Part shown: positions 14,138 to 18,565 of the stretch, piece after piece
Position numbering within the stretch: the first letter of the stretch is position 1
Layout of the letters: every line of letters starts with the position of its first letter
Source: an uncultured Solobacterium sp.
Lineage (GTDB): Bacteria; Bacillota_I; Bacilli_A; Erysipelotrichales; Erysipelotrichaceae
Direction: 5' to 3'
Length of the DNA stretch: 18,565 nucleotides
Assembly (NCBI GenBank): GCA_938039295.1
Contig: CALHUY010000089.1
Location: forward strand, 1 to 18,565
The notes under the pieces: generated by a model
What the model was told of the DNA's origin: nothing
Databases searched by the model: none
The model's input: only the letters and a program-made list of their open reading frames with translations
Made by a program: the position numbers and the translations under genes

Positions 14138-14617
14138 TTATTTATCTAATAGTTCAATATAACTGCCATAGCCTTCCGCTTCCATCTTTTCAACCGGAAT
14201 AAAGCGTAAGGAAGAACTATTGATACAGTAACGTAAACCACCTTTGTCTTTTGGCCCATCATTGAATACATGTCCTAGATGACTATCCGCAAAACGGCTA
14301 CGCACTTCCGTTCGTATCATACCAAACTGTAAATCAACCTTCTCAGTAATCACATCTGGAATAATTGGCTTAGAAAATGCTGGCCATCCACAGCCAGAAT
14401 TGTACTTATCTGTGGACAAGAACAATGGCTCTCCTGAAACAATATCCACATAGATACCCTTCTGAAATAAATCGTCATATTCATTTTGATAAGGACGTTC
14501 TGTCTTCGCATTCTGTGTTACTTCGTATTGTAACTCTGTTAACTTCTCTTTTAATTCTTCTTTTGAAGGTTTGTTATATTCCGTTTCTAATATAGTCTTT
14601 CTAATCTTCTCATTCAT
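14138..14617 (-). CDS. msrB: Peptide-methionine (R)-S-oxide reductase MsrB
   Basis: A cytoplasmic repair enzyme that reduces methionine-R-sulfoxide in proteins, using thioredoxin-type reductants. It has 159 residues from the ATG at 14617. Motifs: NSGCGWPAF (Cys76, probable resolving cysteine), RTEVRSRFADSHLGHVFNDGP (the MsrB core), and RYCINSSSLRF with the catalytic Cys131. The two CxxC zinc pairs of many MsrB proteins are missing, so this is the zinc-free form. A short helical extension of about 45 residues precedes the core. The frame can be extended to a GTG at 14632, but a TAGG Shine-Dalgarno lies before 14617. There is no MsrA domain or adjacent msrA. It is divergent from pyrR. Confidence 0.93.
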   Translation of the reverse strand: MNEKIRKTILETEYNKPSKEELKEKLTELQYEVTQNAKTERPYQNEYDDLFQKGIYVDIVSGEPLFLSTDKYNSGCGWPAFSKPIIPDVITEKVDLQFGMIRTEVRSRFADSHLGHVFNDGPKDKGGLRYCINSSSLRFIPVEKMEAEGYGSYIELLDK

Positions 14618-14674
14618 AGGATTACCTATCACTTTCTATCTAATTTTTTGTATAATGAGGTTGCGAGGTATGAT

Positions 14675-15211
14675 ATGGAACTGATTACAGAACTCATGGA
14701 TCAAGCACAAATTGAACGCTCATTAACACGTATCGCTCATGAGATTATCGAACGAGATAGTTCATCTCCAAATGTATGTTTGGTTGGTATCAAACGCCGT
14801 GGCATTCCACTAGCGAAGAAACTAGCTGAAAATATCAAGAAGTACACAAATGTTGAACTTCCTGTTGGAGAGGTAGATATCTCTTTATATCGAGATGATC
14901 TTACAGAACTTAGTGAAACTCCAAAGACAACTGATATCAGTTTGCCAGAGAACATTCAAGATTATGTAGTAATACTCGTAGATGATGTTATCTACACTGG
15001 TAGAACGATTCGAGCTGCGATTGATGCAGTATTCTCGCATGGTCGTCCAAAAGCTATACAGCTTGCAGTACTGATTGATCGTGGTCATCGTGAATTACCA
15101 ATACGACCTGACTTCGTTGGCAAGAATGTACCAACCTCTCGTGATGAACTCATTGATGTTTCCATCGAAGGTATCGATGATGAAACTGTTGTAAGACTCT
15201 ATAAACTATAA
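14675..15211 (+). CDS. pyrR: PyrR: pyrimidine operon attenuation regulator / uracil phosphoribosyltransferase
   Basis: 178 residues from the ATG at 14675. Members of this family bind pyr-mRNA in a UMP-dependent way to promote termination, and have weak uracil phosphoribosyltransferase activity. Visible motifs: SLTRIAHEIIER at the N-terminus, GIKRRGIPLAK (about 38-48), and the PRPP-binding signature VDDVIYTGRT (about 102-111). IDRGHRELPIRPDFVGKNVPT is a hallmark of PyrR. The frame is open to a TTG at 14648, but GAGG six bases before 14675 and the usual family N-terminus favour the later ATG. A TATAAT at 14651-14656 would give a leader of only about a dozen bases. Unlike in Bacillus, it is followed at once by a terminator and no pyr gene is nearby, so any control would be in trans. 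Confidence 0.92.
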   Translation: MELITELMDQAQIERSLTRIAHEIIERDSSSPNVCLVGIKRRGIPLAKKLAENIKKYTNVELPVGEVDISLYRDDLTELSETPKTTDISLPENIQDYVVILVDDVIYTGRTIRAAIDAVFSHGRPKAIQLAVLIDRGHRELPIRPDFVGKNVPTSRDELIDVSIEGIDDETVVRLYKL

Positions 15212-15236
15212 AACATCGGCGTACCGATGTTTTCTT
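15210..15236. terminator. Bidirectional terminator between pyrR and nrdI
   Basis: AAAACATCGG and CCGATGTTTT form a perfect 10-bp stem with loop CGTA, followed by CTTTTC. The stem begins inside the pyrR stop codon and ends eight bases before the nrdI stop. Confidence 0.88.
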
Positions 15237-15240
15237 TTCG

Positions 15241-15603
15241 CTATAAAGCCGCAATTGCAGACTTAATCTTAGCGTGGTCTTCTTCCGTTCCCTGAACGTC
15301 AACCTTAGCGATTAATACACCACCAAAGTCCTTAACAATCTTATCACCAGCCAATGCGAATGTATCCGCATGACGAGCCATAGAACCAGTCGCAACAACA
15401 CCCTTTAAACCAGCCTTATTGTTTTCTAGGAAGCTTTCAACTACACCTGGAACTTCACCATAACCATCTGTATATGTAAAGAGCACATAGTCTTCATCGA
15501 CCTTTTCGCTACCATCAACGATTAGCATCGCATCTGTATAGCCTAGCTTCTGTCTTACTAATTCATCTGTATTTCCCATTCTTGTCACAAAAACGATTTT
15601 CAT
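15241..15603 (-). CDS. nrdI: NrdI-like flavodoxin of class Ib ribonucleotide reductase
   Basis: A 120-residue flavodoxin-fold protein. NrdI keeps the manganese cofactor of class Ib ribonucleotide reductase (NrdEF) active by supplying an oxidant from its FMN. Features in the family order: KIVFVTRMGNTDELV (phosphate-loop region), LFTYTDGYGEVPGVVESFLE (the conserved T-G-x-GEVP loop), LKGVVATGSMARHADTFALAGD (corresponds to the GNxxWG..F segment, here altered), and VDVQGTEEDHAKI at the end. The phosphate-binding loop is shorter than in long-chain flavodoxins, as is normal for NrdI. AGGAG lies about nine bases before the ATG. No nrdE or nrdF is present in the window. It lies 81 bases after the methyltransferase gene with no clear terminator between, so it may be partly co-transcribed with it. 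Confidence 0.78.
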   Translation of the reverse strand: MKIVFVTRMGNTDELVRQKLGYTDAMLIVDGSEKVDEDYVLFTYTDGYGEVPGVVESFLENNKAGLKGVVATGSMARHADTFALAGDKIVKDFGGVLIAKVDVQGTEEDHAKIKSAIAAL

Positions 15604-15623
15604 TTTATATTTCTCCTTCTGTA

Positions 15624-15637
15624 AGTTATAACTAACT
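15624..15637. promoter_or_regulatory. Copy of the aldolase-leader motif upstream of nrdI
   Basis: AGTTATAACTAACT is identical over 14 bases to 11162-11175. Its first ten bases are a perfect palindrome. It lies about 20 bases before the nrdI start, just upstream of the AGGAG ribosome binding site. Whether it is an operator is inference. Confidence 0.3.
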
Positions 15638-15684
15638 GATGCCTATAACGTACCATCACTCATGAAACTTTGCAAAATATATGC

Positions 15685-16485
15685 TCATACCTTCTGGAGA
15701 ACGGTAACCTGTTTTGTACAAATATGATATTGTTTTACAAATGTCTCTACATCCTTAAAATAGTTTGATAAATAATTTGTATAATCCGATTGATAATATG
15801 CACGCTGGCTAACTAGCTTAATATTTTGATTCCCATTGAGAATAAACTGTTTGATTGATGCATGATTAACCAAATAGGATTCATTACTTTCTCGTAAGAT
15901 AGACTGTTGACCCCAAGTTACGTGTAATAAGATGTTGTATAAATCATCTACACTTGCTTGAATTGTATTTTTCTCCAGAACAACTTCGGATAAAAAGATT
16001 GCATGTTCAGAGAGTTCCTTGATCCAATGTTTCACTTCTTTCATCTTTTCTGGAAGTACTTCAACTCTAGCAAGTGACTCATCTTCAGGTGCACACCAAT
16101 CACGAATAATTAACTTTCCATGTTCACTCAAATGAGAAAGTATCACATTCATCGTGCTAGCTGCTTCATTACGAGAAAGATACGATAGTAATTCATGAAA
16201 TACGCTCGACATAAAGATAATATCAAACTTTATATCAGTACTCTTCAAAAAAGTAAGGTCGATACAGCGAATTCCCTTTTCTTCCAGTAACATCTGTACT
16301 TGTCTTGAATTATCTAACGCATAATAATCCGCTTCAAAATATTGTACATACGCATAAACATCTTCACTTGGTCCTGAGCCAAAGTCCAATACACGCATTC
16401 CCTTTTTAACTTGCCCTTCCAAAGCACGCAACTTATCACTCATCGTTGAACGCATGCGTGCATAGTATGATTGTTCATTATGCAT
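15685..16485 (-). CDS. Class I SAM-dependent methyltransferase, substrate unknown
   Basis: 266 residues. The N-terminal Rossmann-like domain has motif I VLDFGSGPSED (32-42) for S-adenosylmethionine, the acidic residue after strand 2 in YYALDNS (Asp58), and FDIIFMSSVFHEL (motif II/III region). The following GKLIIRDW is a typical post-motif strand. The C-terminal 100 residues (TWGQQSILRESNESYLVNH...) are not diagnostic. The domain order resembles small-molecule methyltransferases more than rRNA enzymes. The ATG at 16485 overlaps the end of the ECF S-component gene by eight bases, so the genes are surely co-transcribed and probably coupled. A good Shine-Dalgarno is lacking, consistent with coupling. 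Linkage with an importer component and a MATE exporter suggests a metabolite or drug-related role, not shown by sequence. Confidence 0.82.
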   Translation of the reverse strand: MHNEQSYYARMRSTMSDKLRALEGQVKKGMRVLDFGSGPSEDVYAYVQYFEADYYALDNSRQVQMLLEEKGIRCIDLTFLKSTDIKFDIIFMSSVFHELLSYLSRNEAASTMNVILSHLSEHGKLIIRDWCAPEDESLARVEVLPEKMKEVKHWIKELSEHAIFLSEVVLEKNTIQASVDDLYNILLHVTWGQQSILRESNESYLVNHASIKQFILNGNQNIKLVSQRAYYQSDYTNYLSNYFKDVETFVKQYHICTKQVTVLQKV

Positions 16486-17113
16486 GTACTGATTTTCCTA
16501 ACTCTAATTTATCTAATACTGGACGCAGTATACGCATCATCATCGGAATGATAAAGCCTGCCACAATCATTTCCAAAATACCATTGCTTGTAATCACAGT
16601 AATAATCACTGCAGAAACAGCTAAACCTGTCACACTTGCGTAAACTTGCCCAAAGAATAACCAAATCATTCCCATTACCATCAGTGTGTGCAATAATGTC
16701 ATACCAACTGCAATCATTGATTCTACGATAAAAGTATTCTTCTTAACTCTCTTTAGTTTTGTATATAACAAACCAGAAAGATACCCAAGTAGAATACGAG
16801 GGCCAAAGGCAATGAGTAAACTCCAGAAATTTCCATGAATATCACCAACGGAATAGAATGGTGAAAAGCAGAAACTTGTTATCGTTGGCGCAAAGGTTGC
16901 CTTTAAAAAGCTCGTCATTCCAAAAACAAAGCCCAAGATTGCACCATCAGTTGGTCCAAGTAAGATACCTGCAAAGATAACAGGTATATGCATTGTTGTA
17001 ATGGAAATTGCACCTAAACTAAGATAACCGATTGGTGTCATGGCCATGATAAGCTCAATCGCAATAAACATACTGAGAATCGTCATTTTTTGAATTCTTG
17101 TTTTATTACCCAT
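16478..17113 (-). CDS. ECF transporter substrate-binding (S) component, PanT-like group
   Basis: A 211-residue integral membrane protein with about six helices. S components bind a vitamin or similar micronutrient and dock to the shared EcfA/EcfA'/EcfT energising module, which is not encoded here. The stretch ISITTMHIPVIFAGILLGP followed by DGAILGFVFGMTSFLKA is the hallmark I associate with the ECF_trnsprt family (PF12822). Then come SFCFSPF and FGPRILLGYLSGLLYTKL. The overall pattern is closest to proteins predicted as pantothenate S components, but substrate cannot be read safely from sequence. AAAGG lies seven bases before the ATG. It starts 12 bases after the MATE gene stop and overlaps the methyltransferase start. 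No riboswitch can be seen because the operon leader is only about 50 bases. Confidence 0.85.
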   Translation of the reverse strand: MGNKTRIQKMTILSMFIAIELIMAMTPIGYLSLGAISITTMHIPVIFAGILLGPTDGAILGFVFGMTSFLKATFAPTITSFCFSPFYSVGDIHGNFWSLLIAFGPRILLGYLSGLLYTKLKRVKKNTFIVESMIAVGMTLLHTLMVMGMIWLFFGQVYASVTGLAVSAVIITVITSNGILEMIVAGFIIPMMMRILRPVLDKLELGKSVHA

Positions 17114-17125
17114 TTAAATACCTTT

Positions 17126-18475
17126 CTATATCTTATACTCCACCCATTTTCCTTGATGGAAACGAATTCGTAATAATGTAAACCTTGTCAACTGATCTGA
17201 TAATACACCTAACCAAATACCTACTAAACCGAGCGAGAATACAGAGGTCAATACCCAAGTTAAAATTGGTCGGATAATTGTGACACTGATCAATGCCACA
17301 ACCAATGTATATTTTACATCACCAGCGCCTCTTAAGCACCCACCATAAATAATTTGTGATATTTGAAATAATACAATAACTGCTACAAACCGAGCAATCA
17401 TAACACCCATTTCAATTACGGATTCATCCGCAAAGAAGAACTGATTTAGTGTTCTTCCACCTACTAATAAAACTATTGCAAATACAACCGATATCACTAC
17501 ACCAATGAATTGGCATGCATGTCCATAGGTCTTTGCTAAGTCTAGTTTCTGTTGTCCAAGACTCTTTCCAATTAACGATACAGCCGCTACTTGCATACCA
17601 TCCCCAAACGCAAAGCCCAACGACAAGATGTTCATTCCAACCTGATATGCCGCAAACTGATCGGTACCTAGCTTTGCCGCAAGTATAGCAGTTGTCATAA
17701 AACCAACACGCATAGCCCAGTTTTCAAACAGAATATTCGCACCCAACTTTTGAATCGCATTAAATGTCCCAAAATCCGGTTTAATCTTCTCTTCAAGAAT
17801 ATATGGTATCGAAACATAACTATCTTTTTTAAATAATGATTGTATACTCATACCACACGCAAATACAGTACCTAGTACCGTCGCAAACGCCGCACCAAAT
17901 AATCCCCATTTTGGAAAGCCAAAGTTACCTCCAATCAATAGATAGTTGAAGATGATATTCACGATGGATGATGTAACATTTGTGACCATCGCAATCTTTG
18001 TGTTACCTGCACCACGTTGTGCAGCGTTAATCACTAGTGATAATACATTGAATATCATTCCGATCTGTATCACCCTAAAATAAATCACTGCACCCTCATG
18101 CGTATCCACATTGGAACCACATATCACAATTAACGGATCGGCAAAAATCACTGTTATAACAGTTAACGCAATACATAACAGTATAACGACCGCTACTGAT
18201 GTCACTAATACCTGATTTGCGTTTCGTCGATTATTCTGTCCAAGTCTTCGTGCAACTAAGGCAGATACAGCGACGTTAATCGCAAAGAAGAAACTAAGAC
18301 TGAGATACTTCGGTTGTAGAATCAACCCCGTAGCCGCTACCGCATATGTACCCATAGAGGAAACCATAAGTGTATCAATAATACCTGCAAGAGACACAAA
18401 AACACTTTCCAGCACAGCTGGCCAAGCCATACGCATCGCTTCTGTATAATGTTCTCTAGCGATATTCTTCAACAT
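17126..18475 (-). CDS. MATE family multidrug/metabolite efflux transporter
   Basis: About 449 residues with 12 hydrophobic segments in two halves of six, the normal size and plan for the MATE family. These exchange cationic or amphipathic compounds for Na+ or H+ at the cytoplasmic membrane. Typical blocks: AWPAVLESVFVSLAGIIDTLMV at the first helix, ALVARRLGQNN at the end of helix 2, AAQRGAGNTKIAM in the first half and its repeat GGCLRGAGDVKYTL in the second, and SLIGKSLGQQK. The duplicated RGAG[ND] motif shows the internal repeat. ATG codons at 18481 and 18475 are both possible; AGAGG has better spacing to 18475. It is first in an operon with an ECF S component and a methyltransferase. Exported substrate unknown. 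Confidence 0.93.
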   Translation of the reverse strand: MLKNIAREHYTEAMRMAWPAVLESVFVSLAGIIDTLMVSSMGTYAVAATGLILQPKYLSLSFFFAINVAVSALVARRLGQNNRRNANQVLVTSVAVVILLCIALTVITVIFADPLIVICGSNVDTHEGAVIYFRVIQIGMIFNVLSLVINAAQRGAGNTKIAMVTNVTSSIVNIIFNYLLIGGNFGFPKWGLFGAAFATVLGTVFACGMSIQSLFKKDSYVSIPYILEEKIKPDFGTFNAIQKLGANILFENWAMRVGFMTTAILAAKLGTDQFAAYQVGMNILSLGFAFGDGMQVAAVSLIGKSLGQQKLDLAKTYGHACQFIGVVISVVFAIVLLVGGRTLNQFFFADESVIEMGVMIARFVAVIVLFQISQIIYGGCLRGAGDVKYTLVVALISVTIIRPILTWVLTSVFSLGLVGIWLGVLSDQLTRFTLLRIRFHQGKWVEYKI

Positions 18476-18499
18476 CCTCATTTCCTCTATCTATTTGAA

Positions 18500-18523
18500 A
18501 CCTCACTTCGTTTGAAGTGAGGT
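18500..18523 (-). terminator. Hairpin after the gene entering at the right edge, upstream of the MATE gene
   Basis: ACCTCACTTC and GAAGTGAGGT form a perfect 10-bp stem with a 4-base loop, seven bases beyond the stop codon at 18532-18530. The minus-strand T-run after it is short (TTTC), so termination may be partial and the hairpin could also lie in a shared transcript. Confidence 0.5.
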
Positions 18524-18529
18524 CTTTCA

Positions 18530-18565
18530 TTATGCGTTTAATTTCTTTTCGATATCTTCGATATC
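18530..18565 (-). CDS. C-terminal end of an unidentified protein (runs off the window)
   Basis: On the minus strand an open frame enters at 18565 and ends with TAA at 18532-18530, giving DIEDIEKKLNA. The short acidic/basic helical end, the stop codon and a stem-loop seven bases later are consistent with the 3' end of a real gene. Eleven residues are too few to name it. Confidence 0.5.
   Translation of the reverse strand, partial: DIEDIEKKLNA

Noticed and set aside
18151..18162. Palindrome CTGTTATAACAG, similar in its core to the aldolase/nrdI motif
   Set aside because: It is inside the MATE coding region and the flanks differ from the 14-base motif, so I treat it as chance.
18548..18565. 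Short direct repeat of a GATATC-containing unit at the right edge
   Set aside because: It is explained by the coding repeat DIEDIE at the end of a partial gene.

Overview
The window is AT-rich, with strong AGGAGG-type ribosome binding sites, many compact intrinsic terminators, lipoproteins and a cell-wall-type surface protein. This fits a low-GC Gram-positive (Bacillota). The mix of gene families recalls Erysipelotrichia such as the Solobacterium/Bulleidia group, but that placement is inference. There is no sign of phage, insertion sequence, CRISPR array or rRNA. It looks like chromosomal housekeeping and cell-envelope DNA.

Layout. Positions 1-115 hold the start of a lipoprotein gene (minus). 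Positions 340-2286 are a minus-strand operon: a lipoprotein, a GltD-like FAD/NADPH oxidoreductase lacking the usual Fe-S domain, and a small membrane protein. A tRNA-Thr(CGU) gene (2380-2452, plus) follows; its promoter appears to share its -35 region with the divergent lipoprotein operon. Positions 2511-5971 are a tight minus-strand operon encoding an ATP-grasp D-aspartate-ligase-like enzyme, an aspartate racemase and a MurE-type ligase. After a small two-helix membrane protein (6031-6576), an L,D-transpeptidase with Ldtfm-like architecture is divergently transcribed (6714-8174). Together these look like a cell-wall module: make D-Asp, attach it to the stem-peptide residue added by MurE, and cross-link the product.

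Positions 8211-10987 are a minus-strand operon of an AlgI/DltB-type MBOAT acyltransferase, a DltC-like carrier protein and a membrane-anchored SGNH protein. This is a Dlt-like envelope-acylation set without the DltA activating enzyme. Divergent from it is a class I fructose-bisphosphate aldolase (11189-12079), then a secreted, probably wall-anchored protein (12325-14085). The promoters of these two genes share an unusual, almost identical stretch.

Positions 14138-15603 hold msrB (minus), an isolated pyrR (plus) and an isolated nrdI (minus). Positions 15685-18475 are a minus-strand operon of a MATE exporter, an ECF-transporter S component and a SAM-dependent methyltransferase. The last bases hold the 3' end of another minus-strand gene. 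Four convergent junctions are each closed by one perfect A/T-flanked hairpin able to work in both directions. Several long reading frames start upstream of their own Shine-Dalgarno sequence; I moved those starts to the ATG behind the SD and say so in each entry.
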